64,000 nt of DNA, taken from assembly GCF_000369065.1 (NCBI RefSeq), contig NZ_KB849800.1, positions 1 through 64,000 of the forward strand. Reading direction: 5' to 3'. Shown piece by piece: positions 27,630 to 35,901 of the stretch. A program made the translations under genes and the position numbers. This DNA comes from Acinetobacter haemolyticus CIP 64.3 = MTCC 9819 (lineage in GTDB: Bacteria > Pseudomonadota > Gammaproteobacteria > Pseudomonadales > Moraxellaceae). The notes below the pieces were generated by a model. The model worked only from the letters and a program-made list of their open reading frames with translations, ran no database searches and was not told where the DNA came from. The stretch's first letter is position 1. Every line of letters begins with the position of its first letter.

Positions 27630-28316
27630 ATGTCCAAGCCTTATTTAATTGCACCTTCGATTTTATCTGCTGATTTCGCACGTTTAGGAGAAGATGTAGA
27701 AAAAGTGCTAGCTGCAGGTGCAGACGTTGTACATTTTGATGTAATGGACAATCATTATGTGCCAAACCTGACTTTTGGTGCACATATTTGTAAGGCACTG
27801 AAGAGTTATGGAATCAAAGCACCGATTGATGTTCATCTTATGGTGTCACCTGTTGATCGAATGATTGGTGATTTTTTAGAAGCAGGTGCAGATATTATTA
27901 CTTTCCATCCAGAGGCTACTGAGCATATTGATCGTTCTTTGCAATTGATCAAATCTGGTGGAGCAAAAGCGGGATTGGTATTTAATCCAGCAACACCATT
28001 GCATTATCTTGATTATGTTTTAGATAAAGTCGATCAAATCTTGTTGATGAGTGTAAACCCTGGTTTTGGTGGGCAAAAATTCATTCCAATGACTTTAGAT
28101 AAACTGCGTCAAGCTCGTAAAATTATTGATGCGAGTGGTCGTGATATTCGTTTAGAAGTCGATGGTGGCGTTGGTCCTGCAAATATTCGCGAAGTGGCAG
28201 AAGCTGGTGCAGATATGTTTGTTGCGGGCTCTGCAATTTTTGGTCAACCTGACTACAAAACGGTGATTGACCAGATGCGTGCAGAGTTAGCCAAAGTGAG
28301 TCAGATCGAAATTTGA
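27630..28316 (+). CDS. rpe: Ribulose-phosphate 3-epimerase
   Basis: TIM-barrel enzyme that interconverts ribulose-5-phosphate and xylulose-5-phosphate in the pentose phosphate pathway. At 228 residues it is full length. Conserved parts are [67 protein letters not shown] and AGSAIFG, which supply the metal-binding His and Asp residues. The stop codon TGA at 28314 is followed by a further 65-codon open stretch in the same frame, described separately. Confidence 0.96.
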   Translation: MSKPYLIAPSILSADFARLGEDVEKVLAAGADVVHFDVMDNHYVPNLTFGAHICKALKSYGIKAPIDVHLMVSPVDRMIGDFLEAGADIITFHPEATEHIDRSLQLIKSGGAKAGLVFNPATPLHYLDYVLDKVDQILLMSVNPGFGGQKFIPMTLDKLRQARKIIDASGRDIRLEVDGGVGPANIREVAEAGADMFVAGSAIFGQPDYKTVIDQMRAELAKVSQIEI

Positions 28317-28358
28317 CACTATTTTAAACGCTGGTCGAGCAAAGTTCTCGTCTTAAGC

Positions 28359-28511
28359 ATGAGGAAATATTCCGCAAGAGGGTGCTTTTTTGACTCGCCA
28401 TTCGAGCGTATGAGGAACATGTTTCGCAAGGTCTTGCATGTGGATAACTTTGTTTATAACTCGGTGGATAACCGTGTTGATAACCACGTGGATAAGATGT
28501 TGTTAAAATAA
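28359..28511 (+). CDS. Small ORF with VDN tetrapeptide repeats
   Basis: 50-codon frame beginning ATG 28359, in the same frame as rpe and separated from it by one TGA and 14 sense codons. The predicted peptide begins MRKYSARGCFFDSPFERMRN, then MFRKVLH, and ends in a four-residue repeat (VDNF, VYNS, VDNR, VDNH, VDKM) before LLK. There is no clear ribosome-binding site, and the ATGAGGAAxAT-CGCAAG segment occurs twice (28359-28380 and 28410-28431), which suggests a repetitive element as much as a gene. Translation is not demonstrated. Confidence 0.3.
   Translation: MRKYSARGCFFDSPFERMRNMFRKVLHVDNFVYNSVDNRVDNHVDKMLLK
28439..28498. repeat. Five tandem 12-bp repeats with DnaA-box-like 9-mers
   Basis: The 9-mers TGTGGATAA, TGTTTATAA, GGTGGATAA, TGTTGATAA and CGTGGATAA begin at 28439, 28451, 28463, 28475 and 28487, an exact 12-bp period. 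The first is a perfect complement of the DnaA box TTATCCACA; the others differ by one to two bases. All lie in one orientation. Confidence 0.8.
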
Positions 28512-28551
28512 ACAAAATGATTTCAGTTGTTTATATATACATCGAATTGAT

Positions 28552-28582
28552 GAAAAAAGGACAAGTTTTTGTCCTTTTTTTG
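28552..28582 (+). terminator. Rho-independent terminator downstream of rpe
   Basis: AAAAAGGACAA pairs with TTGTCCTTTTT around a GTTT loop and continues into Ts. It lies 41 bases after the small ORF, so the rpe transcript may include the repeat region. Confidence 0.9.
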
Positions 28583-28774
28583 TGCGCTAAATTATTTATT
28601 TTGCTCTATTTTTATTCATGACCTTGTTTGAGTGCTGTTGTTGAATAAATCAGCATTCATATCTATAAGGTCACTCTATATTGCAGAATCAGAACATAAG
28701 GAGGATTGTGTATAAGTAATAAAGAATTTATGCTACCTTGATCTAAAATTTTAATCTTCCTAAAGGATCTCTCA

Positions 28775-29197
28775 GTGCAACTACTGAAAAAATGCAAACA
28801 TGTATGGTTTGTATTCCTGATGATATTTTTCATCGGGGGAAGTAGTGTGGCTGTTGCTGCAGCGCAAGCATTGCATTCTGATCAAGCATCCTCAGTTTCA
28901 ACTACGGCAACCATGCCATGTCATAACCAAAAAATGATTGATCAACATCATCATTTGCAAAAGCATGACATGGGTAATTTATTTGAATGCCATGATGAAA
29001 AAATGCAGAGTCAACAGCATTGTCAGGACTGTAATCATCCCTCCCATTGTCAATCTGTCAGTTTCGCTTTAGATCAACAGCTTCCAGATTTATCGTTATT
29101 GGTGTCTTTTGAGTTAAGTATAGATAAGAAAACGGACTATCAAGCTCGCCACCTTGCGGGCTACTGGCAGGAAATTCTACGCCCACCCAAAGCCTAA
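28775..29197 (+). CDS. Exported His/Cys/Met-rich protein of the copper locus
   Basis: 140-residue protein starting at GTG 28775 after AAAGGATC. The N terminus is a signal sequence or membrane anchor (FVFLMIFFIGGSSVAVAAAQA, with about 9 residues in front). The mature part is rich in metal-binding residues: MPCHNQKM, DQHHHLQKHDMG, ECHDEKM, HCQDCNHPSHC. This suggests periplasmic copper binding, and it lies 63 bp upstream of copA in the same direction. I do not recognise a named family; DUF2946-type copper-locus proteins are a possible relation. Confidence 0.7.
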   Translation: MQLLKKCKHVWFVFLMIFFIGGSSVAVAAAQALHSDQASSVSTTATMPCHNQKMIDQHHHLQKHDMGNLFECHDEKMQSQQHCQDCNHPSHCQSVSFALDQQLPDLSLLVSFELSIDKKTDYQARHLAGYWQEILRPPKA

Positions 29198-29260
29198 TCT
29201 GTTGAATTTTTCCCTTTCATAGAAAGGAGAAGCATTTTTTTAACAGATTAGGAAAAGATC

Positions 29261-31147
29261 ATGTCTACCAAAATTTATGCGAGCGTTATCGCAAGCGTCA
29301 GCTTATTGTTTGCACCCTATAGTTTGGCTGCAATTAAAGAATATCATCTGAATATCAATCAAGAGATGGTCAATATCACAGGTAAACCTGTCAAAAGAAT
29401 CACGGTAAATGGCAAATTTGTAGCGCCTCTTTTAGAGTTTGAAGAAGGGGATGAGGCGGTTATTCATGTACATAATCAACTAAAAAATCAAGATACGTCA
29501 TTGCATTGGCATGGCTTACTTTTACCGGGTTTGATGGATGGTGTACCAGGGTTTAATGGCTTCCAAGGGATAAAACCTAATGGGAGTTTTGAGTATCGTT
29601 TTAAGGTTCGTCAGAATGGCACTTATTGGTATCATGCGCACAGTAAAGGACAAGAACAAGATGGTTTGTATGGTGCATTTGTCATTTATCCTAAAGGAAA
29701 AAAGCCTGTTGCAGCACATGAAAATGCTGAACGTGATTATGTAGTGATGCTTTCAGACTTTCATGAAACGGGAAGTGATCAGATCATGGCAAACCTTAAA
29801 AAGTCTGCTGAGTATTATCAAAATCAACGTGAAACAGTTGGAGATGTCTGGAAACAGATCAAGCAACAAGGCTTAAAAACGACATGGCAAGACCGTTCGA
29901 TGTGGAATCAGATGCGGATGCTTAAAACAGATTTATCGGACGTCACTGGTTATACCTTCTTGGTCAATGGTAAAACGCCGCAACAGAATTGGACTGGTGC
30001 ATTTAAGACAGGTGAAAAAGTTCGTTTGCGTTTTATCAATGCATCAGCAATGTCATTTTTTGATGTTCGGATTCCAAATTTAAAAATGACTGTCGTTAGT
30101 GCGGATGGTCAGCCTGTGCAACCTGTATCTGTAGATGAGTTTCGTATTGGCGCTGCGGAGACTTATGACGTAATTGTTGAGCCACAACAAGCACATTATC
30201 AAATTGAAGCAGAGTCGATCGATCGATCTGGTTTTGCAATCGCATCTTTACACAACGAAATGCATTCTCAATCAGAGCACAAGATTCATATACCCACAGC
30301 TCGCCCACGTGCTTTATTGACCATGGAAGATATGGGGCATGGATCGCATGATCAAATGGATCATAGCGCACATCAGCAGATGGACCACAGTATGCATGAT
30401 CAAATGGATCATAGCGCACATCAGCAGATGGACCACAGTATGCATGGTCAAATGGATCATAGCGCACATCTACAGATGGATCACAGTAAGCATGGCCAAA
30501 TAGACCATAGTGCACATCAGCAGATGGATCACAGTAAGCATAATCAAATGGATCATAGTGCACATCAGTCGCATCAATCATCAACTGAGAATCAAAAGGC
30601 AAAACCTAAAACGGTTTATGGTTGGGCGAATGCAGCAACGCCAATCGGGCACAAAGCTTTACAGTATGCTGATCTAAAATCTTTAACGTCTCAACCCGAT
30701 ACGCGTCCAGCAGAAAGAGAGTTAGTTATTCGTCTTGGCGGTACGATGGAGCGGTATATTTGGACAATTGATGGTAAGAAATTTAGCGATAAAGATTTTG
30801 AACCCATGAAAGTGAAATATGGTGAGCGTATTCGTTTGAAGTTTGTGAACGAAAGCATGATGGCTCACCCTATGCATTTACATGGCATGTTTATGCAATT
30901 TGAAAATGGGCAAACAGTGGCCAACATGCCCAATAAACATACTATCGTTGTTCCACCGGGACAAACAGTCACAGCAATGTTGACTGCAGATGAATTGGGA
31001 GAGTGGGCGATACATTGTCATTTACTGTTTCATATGTCAGCGGGCATGATGAGTAAATTGATTGTCGCAAATGTCGATGATTCAAATGCAGCTCCACAGA
31101 AAACATCTATTCAATCTTCTCAAGGAGCAAGCCATGCACATCATTAA
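29261..31147 (+). CDS. copA: Copper resistance multicopper oxidase CopA
   Basis: Periplasmic multicopper oxidase (PcoA/CopA type) that oxidises Cu(I) and binds copper. Of 628 residues, the first 23 or so form a Sec-like signal peptide (cut after SLAA) without a twin-arginine motif, unusual for this family. Copper sites are visible: HWHG and WYHAHS in the first cupredoxin domain, and HPMHLHG plus HCHLLFHMSAGM near the C terminus (T1 and trinuclear ligands). Between residues about 363 and 437 is a Met/His repeat (MDHSAH, MDHSMH, MDHSKH) encoded by a 48-bp tandem repeat. copB starts within its last codons. Confidence 0.95.
   Translation: MSTKIYASVIASVSLLFAPYSLAAIKEYHLNINQEMVNITGKPVKRITVNGKFVAPLLEFEEGDEAVIHVHNQLKNQDTSLHWHGLLLPGLMDGVPGFNGFQGIKPNGSFEYRFKVRQNGTYWYHAHSKGQEQDGLYGAFVIYPKGKKPVAAHENAERDYVVMLSDFHETGSDQIMANLKKSAEYYQNQRETVGDVWKQIKQQGLKTTWQDRSMWNQMRMLKTDLSDVTGYTFLVNGKTPQQNWTGAFKTGEKVRLRFINASAMSFFDVRIPNLKMTVVSADGQPVQPVSVDEFRIGAAETYDVIVEPQQAHYQIEAESIDRSGFAIASLHNEMHSQSEHKIHIPTARPRALLTMEDMGHGSHDQMDHSAHQQMDHSMHDQMDHSAHQQMDHSMHGQMDHSAHLQMDHSKHGQIDHSAHQQMDHSKHNQMDHSAHQSHQSSTENQKAKPKTVYGWANAATPIGHKALQYADLKSLTSQPDTRPAERELVIRLGGTMERYIWTIDGKKFSDKDFEPMKVKYGERIRLKFVNESMMAHPMHLHGMFMQFENGQTVANMPNKHTIVVPPGQTVTAMLTADELGEWAIHCHLLFHMSAGMMSKLIVANVDDSNAAPQKTSIQSSQGASHAHH
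30347..30570 (+). repeat. 48-bp tandem coding repeat in copA
   Basis: Units start at 30347, 30395, 30443, 30491 and 30539 (about 4.7 copies). Each encodes 16 residues built on two MDHS(A/M/K)H modules joined by Gln-containing spacers. Early units are nearly identical; later ones have Met-to-Lys and Met-to-Ile changes. Confidence 0.93.
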
Positions 31148-32036
31148 GCGAGCTTCTGAGATGAAACGTTATTCCCAATTATTGGCAATAGGAGGGATCG
31201 TCTCTACTTTCAGTGCATTGAGCTATGCACATGAAGGACATAATCACTCGATGCAAATGGATCTGTCGACACAGCAAAACCTGACGATGAATGTATCAGA
31301 GACGAAGGATCACTCACAGCTTCAAAGCCCAAACATTTCCGCTCAGATGCAGAAGAAAGCTGAGCATGCTGACCATTTCAAGGAACATGGCGGACAGATT
31401 TATCAAGCGACGCAGTTAGATACTCAATGGCTGCTTGATGAGGATGGGCAGGGCACCCTCAAATCCAAGTTGAAAACTTGGGTGGGAACGGATGAGAATA
31501 AATTATTTATCATTGCAGATTATGCCAAAGCTGAGTCAGAAAAATCGGAGCAAAGTTTGGCTGCCTTATACAGTCGGAATATTGCAGATTTTTGGGATAT
31601 ACAAGCAGGGGTAAATTACCGATATAACCCTGATCGTAAGGTTGATAAGGAACAATTTGAGGGTGTCATCGGTTTGCATGGTATGGCTCAGTATTTTTTT
31701 GAAACCGATGCACATATGTATATTGGACAAGATCAACAATGGCGTTTTGTATTGGAAACAGAACGAGATTTGTTGCTGACTCAAAAGTTAATCCTACAGC
31801 CTTATCTAGAAATGGAATGGGTACTGCGAGATGAATCTAAATATGCTTCCAAAACGGGTCTTGCAGATGCAGAAGTGGGGATTAAAACCCGCTATGAAAT
31901 TGTTAAGAATCGAGTGATGCCTTTCATCGATGTCGGTTATGGTTATAGCAAAGGACGTAAAGAAACCAATTGGCAAACAGCCAGTGATTCTAAAACGGGT
32001 TGGTTCTATGGTGCAGGTCTGTCGCTAAAGTTCTGA
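31134..32036 (+). CDS. copB: Copper resistance outer-membrane protein CopB
   Basis: 300-residue CopB/PcoB-type outer-membrane barrel that works with CopA. The start is ATG 31134 (MHIIKRASEMKRYSQLL), after AAGGAGC; it overlaps the copA stop. A signal peptide ends near LSYA (about residue 36), followed by a short His/Met segment (HEGHNHSMQM). The CopB domain covers about residues 80-300 (KLKTWVGTDENKLFI, NIADFWDIQAGVNYRYNPD, GLADAEVGIKTRYEI) and ends in a beta strand suited to barrel insertion (GWFYGAGLSLKF). No copRS regulator pair is seen next to the locus. Confidence 0.93.
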   Translation: MHIIKRASEMKRYSQLLAIGGIVSTFSALSYAHEGHNHSMQMDLSTQQNLTMNVSETKDHSQLQSPNISAQMQKKAEHADHFKEHGGQIYQATQLDTQWLLDEDGQGTLKSKLKTWVGTDENKLFIIADYAKAESEKSEQSLAALYSRNIADFWDIQAGVNYRYNPDRKVDKEQFEGVIGLHGMAQYFFETDAHMYIGQDQQWRFVLETERDLLLTQKLILQPYLEMEWVLRDESKYASKTGLADAEVGIKTRYEIVKNRVMPFIDVGYGYSKGRKETNWQTASDSKTGWFYGAGLSLKF

Positions 32037-32077
32037 TATTTTTATCTAAAATATCTTAAGAAATGTCATTTTTTCGA

Positions 32078-32111
32078 GATACTGTTGGTTTATACTAACA
32101 GTATCTTTTTT
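32078..32111 (+). terminator. Rho-independent terminator after copB
   Basis: GATACTGTTGGT pairs with ACTAACAGTATC (one G-T pair) and is followed by six Ts, 42 bases after copB. Confidence 0.88.
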
Positions 32112-32131
32112 GAGTCATTTATGGTGCATCA

Positions 32132-32635
32132 ATGGCTTTAGAACAACAAGATGATCAAATAACAGCGAAAACAAAACGACCTAATTTGCAAAAAGAACAT
32201 ATCCAGCATTTGAATCGTTCCCAACTGGAGTTGATTCCTACTGATGGTCGCATGAGTGTTAGTTTTTATCATATTCCCCACATGTCGAGTCCAGTTGAGG
32301 CACAACGAGTAAGAGCAGCTTTAGTTCCATTTGCCGATTTGTTATTGGAACATAGTATCGATTATGAAGCGCGACATTTGTCTGTTTATCATCACTATCC
32401 GATCGATGTGGTCACAGTTGCATTACAACGTTTAAGTTTAGGTGCTGAACTACAACAAACAACAACGCATTATGAGCCGCTGGAAGTTGTTATACCGAAA
32501 GCAGATCCAGAATGGTCTAGTCAGACTCAGTCTGAAGAAAATGATCTACATATCGTTCAAAAAATTATACGTACTATTGTTGTCAGATTTAAACAATGGT
32601 TGGATATATTGCTCAGAAATAACAAGGATAAATAA
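32132..32635 (+). CDS. Hypothetical cytoplasmic protein
   Basis: 167-residue protein that I do not recognise. It has a charged N terminus, a central mixed alpha/beta part (MSVSFYHIPHMSSPVEAQRVRAALVPFADLLLEHSIDYEARHLS, given in parts: SFYHIPHM, RVRAALVPFADLLLEH) and a basic amphipathic C-terminal helix (IIRTIVVRFKQWLDILLRN) that might touch the membrane. There is no signal peptide. The next gene starts 2 bp downstream, so the two are likely co-translated and may act together. Confidence 0.6.
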   Translation: MALEQQDDQITAKTKRPNLQKEHIQHLNRSQLELIPTDGRMSVSFYHIPHMSSPVEAQRVRAALVPFADLLLEHSIDYEARHLSVYHHYPIDVVTVALQRLSLGAELQQTTTHYEPLEVVIPKADPEWSSQTQSEENDLHIVQKIIRTIVVRFKQWLDILLRNNKDK

Positions 32636-32637
32636 GC

Positions 32638-33180
32638 ATGCCTAGATGGATCTACGGCTTAATGGGGATTGCTTTAATATGGCTGGTTTGGACCAATTGG
32701 CTCAAACCCGTCCCAAATCTTACTCAAGTCACTGCACAGGGAGTACAGATTGTAGAATTGGAAACTTATGAGGGAGCTTTTCGGGTACTTGCTCGTAAGG
32801 ATTATCATGTTGGTCGTGAGTCAGAGTTTTCCCCAATTGATTTAGCTGTAGGATGGGGCGATATGGCAAAGCCAGAAATTTATAAGCAAGTTGAAATTTC
32901 TCAGCGGAATCGTTGGTATTACTGGCGAGTCGACTCTGAGCCACCGATAGCACTTCGGCAAATCGCTGTGCAGAGTGCCAATATGCATTTGGTACCTGCA
33001 ACTGAAGAGGTTGCTAAGCAACTTAAGCAGATCAAACAAGATGATTTGGTTTACCTAAAAGGGGCATTAATTGAGATTCAGGCACCAGATGGTTGGCGAT
33101 GGCGGAGTTCCTTGTCTCGTGAGGACACGGGCAGTGGCGCCTGTGAGTTAATGCGAGTAGATCGTGTAGTTTGGCATTGA
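32638..33180 (+). CDS. Hypothetical membrane-anchored protein
   Basis: 180-residue protein with an N-terminal membrane anchor (IYGLMGIALIWLVWTNWL, residues 5-22) and a periplasmic domain. The domain has FRVLARKDYHVGRESEFSPIDLAVGWGDM and NRWYYWRV segments and ends in SGACELMRVDRVVW. I see no catalytic motif. It follows the preceding unknown gene after 2 bp with a shared direction. The conserved-looking RESEFSPIDLAVGWGDM stretch is the best handle for a family search. Confidence 0.62.
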   Translation: MPRWIYGLMGIALIWLVWTNWLKPVPNLTQVTAQGVQIVELETYEGAFRVLARKDYHVGRESEFSPIDLAVGWGDMAKPEIYKQVEISQRNRWYYWRVDSEPPIALRQIAVQSANMHLVPATEEVAKQLKQIKQDDLVYLKGALIEIQAPDGWRWRSSLSREDTGSGACELMRVDRVVWH

Positions 33181-33263
33181 GAGTGTAAAAATTCTTGAAC
33201 ATCACCTGTTTTAGATACATAACAATTCACATAATCATCGTATTTTAAATTACACTAATTCAC

Positions 33264-33310
33264 CGAGTAGGACGACCTCTCGTTAAAGAATCATGTTGGG
33301 ACGACCCAAC
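33264..33310 (+). promoter_or_regulatory. Guanidine-II (mini-ykkC) riboswitch
   Basis: Two hairpins, each with an ACGA loop closed by G-G/C-C pairs: CGAGTAGG-ACGA-CCTCTCG (33264-33282) and GTTGGG-ACGA-CCCAAC (33295-33310), 12 bases apart. This is the defining architecture of the guanidine-II riboswitch, and it lies 23 bases before a Gdx/SugE start codon, the usual guanidinium exporter target. It most likely controls ribosome access. Confidence 0.92.
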
Positions 33311-33333
33311 CCTTGCTATGTATGAGAGAAAAA

Positions 33334-33651
33334 ATGGCGTGGGCAATTTTAATTTTGGCAGGTATTTTCGAAATTATTTGGGCGTATTCAATGAAACTGT
33401 CAGAGGGATTTACCCGTTTAACACCGACAGTCATCACCCTTGTTTTTATGATTTTGAGCTTTGGCTTACTTGCAACTGCAATGAGAACTTTACCCCTAGG
33501 TACAGCTTATACGGTTTGGACGGGTATTGGTGCAATTGGTTCGTTTGTGATAGGAATTGTGGTACTGAATGAACCAATGACGGCAATGCGGATGATTGCA
33601 GCCGTGTTGATTGTTTCTGGTTTGGTATTGATGAAACTCTCCTCAAATTAA
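33334..33651 (+). CDS. gdx: Guanidinium exporter Gdx/SugE, SMR family
   Basis: Small multidrug resistance family protein, 105 residues with four membrane helices. The start is ATG 33334 (MAWAILILAGIFEIIWAYSMK), preceded by GAGAGA; in-frame starts further up lie between the riboswitch and the gene. The essential Glu13 is in AGIFEIIWAY, and the Gdx-type PLGTAYTVWTGIGAIG motif is present. The upstream guanidine-II riboswitch supports guanidinium/proton exchange rather than general drug efflux as its role. Confidence 0.94.
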   Translation: MAWAILILAGIFEIIWAYSMKLSEGFTRLTPTVITLVFMILSFGLLATAMRTLPLGTAYTVWTGIGAIGSFVIGIVVLNEPMTAMRMIAAVLIVSGLVLMKLSSN

Positions 33652-33698
33652 AATACGCTCTCTTCAAGAGAGGCGGAATAGCTCAAAGGAAATCGTTG

Positions 33699-34187
33699 AT
33701 GCAACTGGTTTATATGTATATGGAATCTCCAGTAGGTGCATTAAAGCTGGTTGCTCATGATCAGGCCTTAGTAGCTGTCATGTGGGACAATGAAGATCAT
33801 AAGCGTGTACGTTTAGCTCAGTTGATTGAAAATAATCAACATCCCATTCTCCTTAAAGTTAAGCAACAGTTAGATGAATATTTTGCAGGGCAACGTCAGC
33901 AATTTGACTTGCCTTTAGATTTTCAAGGAACTGCATTTCAACAACAAGTTTGGCAAGCGTTACTGACAATTCCTTTTGGGCAAACTCGAAGTTATAAGGA
34001 TATTGCGCTTCAGATTGGTAATGTAAAAGCTGTTCGTGCCGTGGGCGCTGCCAATGGGAAAAATCCAATTTCGATTATTGCGCCGTGTCATCGGGTGATT
34101 GGTTCGAGTGGGGCATTAGTGGGTTTTGCAGGTGGTCTAGATAAGAAGCAGATTTTACTGAGTTTAGAGCAAAACCAAATTCCATAA
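33699..34187 (+). CDS. ogt: Methylated-DNA--protein-cysteine S-methyltransferase
   Basis: Suicide DNA-repair protein that transfers the alkyl group from O6-alkylguanine or O4-alkylthymine to its own cysteine. The 162-residue protein has the active-site IAPCHRVIG (Cys130), the helix-turn-helix RAVGAANGKNPI with the arginine finger, and the N-terminal MESPVGALKLVA ribonuclease-H-like part. The start is ATG 33699, after AAAGGA; TTG 33696 precedes it. It has no Ada regulatory domain. Confidence 0.94.
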   Translation: MQLVYMYMESPVGALKLVAHDQALVAVMWDNEDHKRVRLAQLIENNQHPILLKVKQQLDEYFAGQRQQFDLPLDFQGTAFQQQVWQALLTIPFGQTRSYKDIALQIGNVKAVRAVGAANGKNPISIIAPCHRVIGSSGALVGFAGGLDKKQILLSLEQNQIP

Positions 34188-34537
34188 TCTGTATTGTTAA
34201 TACTCGATTTTCATTTCTTTTTGGAATAAGCTACCAAAGCAGATATGAATCAACATATTTTATGACTTGAACCGTAACTCAGTTATTAGCGGGGCGGTGT
34301 CTTGCTTAGCGTAATCCAATGTTAGGAATAACCTTCGGTTCGAGTTACTTTGGTTTCGCCCAAAGTAACCAAAGGCATTGTCATCTACAAAACCTGTTCA
34401 CTTATTGCATTTGTTTTATCTATCGCAGAAACGGGATATTACAAACACCACGCAGGTTGTAGATGACCTTTCCGAGTCTCATATATAGGGTATGTATTCA
34501 TTTACTTTTTCATAACAAATTGAATGGAAGTTTAAAA
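34188..34537. other. Intergenic region between ogt and argJ with a palindromic repeat
   Basis: 350 bp without a supported gene. It contains the hairpin GTTACTTTGG-TTTCGC-CCAAAGTAAC at 34344-34369, of the dispersed intergenic type seen in many gammaproteobacterial genomes. The frame running upstream of argJ from 34463 has no ribosome-binding site and is not taken as coding. Confidence 0.6.
34344..34369. repeat. Palindromic intergenic repeat
   Basis: A perfect 10-bp inverted repeat (GTTACTTTGG and CCAAAGTAAC) around TTTCGC. There is no T run, so termination is unlikely. Confidence 0.8.
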
Positions 34538-35758
34538 ATGGCTGTTGGTGACGTAACGATGCCACTTATGCATGTGGTGCAGGGTGTAAAAATTGGCTCA
34601 ACTGAGGCGTATGTACGTTATCCAAATCGACGAGACCTAGTCATTTTTGAATTGGCAGAAGGTTCAAATGTTGCGGGTGTATTTACCCAAAATGCATTTT
34701 GTGCTGCACCTGTCCATGTTTCCAAAGCTCATCTCGCGCAAGGAAATCCTCGTTATTTAGTGATTAATACTGGTAACGCCAATGCAGGTACGGGACCAAC
34801 GGGCTTGAAAAATGCTCAAGATACTTGTGCGCAGTTGGCTGAACTGACTGGGGTAAACAGTTTTGAGGTTTTACCTTTTTCTACAGGCGTTATTGGTGAG
34901 CAGCTTCCGATGGAGCGCTTGTTGGCTGGACTTCAACCCGCACTAAATACATTACAACCGTCTGCTTGGGCGGATGCTGCTTCTGGCATTATGACCACAG
35001 ATACTGTACCAAAGGGTGCATCTGAACAATTTGAAATTGATGGGATCACCTATACCATGACGGGGATCAGTAAAGGCGCTGGAATGATCCGTCCAAATAT
35101 GGCCACCATGTTGAGTTTCGTTGCGACAGATGCGCCGATTAGTCGTGATTTGGTACAAAGCTTATTAAAGACCACAGTTGAACATTCATTTAATCGAATT
35201 ACGATTGACGGTGATACCTCAACCAATGACTCTTGTATTCTTGTAGCAACGGGTCAAGCAGGTGGAACTGAAATTACCTCAAAAGATGATGCACGATATG
35301 CCAAAGTGTTAGAGGTACTGGCACGTGTCATGAACCGTTTAGCACAACTGATTGTTCGTGATGGTGAGGGAGCAACCAAGTTTATTACTGTTGCCGTTGA
35401 AGGTGGTGCAAATACTCAAGAGTGTTGTGATATTGCCTATAGTATTGCCCATTCACCCTTAGTGAAAACTGCGCTTTTTGCATCAGACCCGAATTGGGGG
35501 CGTATTCTGGCTGCGATTGGTTATGCGGGCGTCCAAGATTTAGATGTCTCAAAAATTCAAGTATGGCTAGATGATGTGCAAATCTGTAAAGATGGTGGTG
35601 CAGCCGAAGACTATACCGAAGAAGCTGGTGCAGGGGTTATGGCAAAAACCGAAATTACGATTCGTGTTGATTTAGGTCGAGGTCAGGCCAAAGACACAGT
35701 GTATACCTGTGACTTATCTTATGACTATGTGAAAATTAATGCCGATTATCGTTCGTAA
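34538..35758 (+). CDS. argJ: Bifunctional glutamate N-acetyltransferase/amino-acid acetyltransferase
   Basis: ArgJ transfers the acetyl group from N-acetylornithine to glutamate in the cyclic arginine pathway and may also use acetyl-CoA. The start is ATG 34538 ([12 protein letters not shown], 406 residues) after GGAAG. The precursor cleaves itself before the nucleophile Thr190 in [14 protein letters not shown]. Other conserved parts are [34 protein letters not shown] and [17 protein letters not shown]. It is followed by a terminator and then nadA. Confidence 0.96.
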   Translation: MAVGDVTMPLMHVVQGVKIGSTEAYVRYPNRRDLVIFELAEGSNVAGVFTQNAFCAAPVHVSKAHLAQGNPRYLVINTGNANAGTGPTGLKNAQDTCAQLAELTGVNSFEVLPFSTGVIGEQLPMERLLAGLQPALNTLQPSAWADAASGIMTTDTVPKGASEQFEIDGITYTMTGISKGAGMIRPNMATMLSFVATDAPISRDLVQSLLKTTVEHSFNRITIDGDTSTNDSCILVATGQAGGTEITSKDDARYAKVLEVLARVMNRLAQLIVRDGEGATKFITVAVEGGANTQECCDIAYSIAHSPLVKTALFASDPNWGRILAAIGYAGVQDLDVSKIQVWLDDVQICKDGGAAEDYTEEAGAGVMAKTEITIRVDLGRGQAKDTVYTCDLSYDYVKINADYRS

Positions 35759-35773
35759 ATTTGCGTTATAATG

Positions 35774-35799
35774 CAGCCTCCACAGTGAGGCTTTTTTTA
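35774..35799 (+). terminator. Rho-independent terminator after argJ
   Basis: AGCCTC pairs with GAGGCT around CACAGT and is followed by seven Ts, 16 bases after the argJ stop. Confidence 0.9.
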
Positions 35800-35901
35800 T
35801 ATCGCTTGTTTGTGGACGATGTGATTTATCCCAAATGATCACCAGATACCCACGTTATAAGTTTGCAGTGATGCAAGCACGCAGGATAGAGAAGACGTTT
35901 T

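Noticed and set aside
28439..28498. CRISPR array or origin of replication
   Set aside because: The 12-bp period has no spacers. No dnaA, dnaN or gidA genes are nearby, so a chromosomal origin is not supported.
28324..28515. Minus-strand 63-residue frame
   Set aside because: Overlaps the 12-bp repeat; Tyr/Pro-rich antisense reading without a start signal.
30096..30602. Minus-strand 168-residue repetitive frame
   Set aside because: Generated by the antisense reading of the 48-bp copA repeat; the repeat is explained by the Met/His segment on the plus strand.
34463..34537. Longer argJ start
   Set aside because: The 25-residue extension has no ribosome-binding site, whereas ATG 34538 has GGAAG at proper spacing and begins at the family's usual N terminus.
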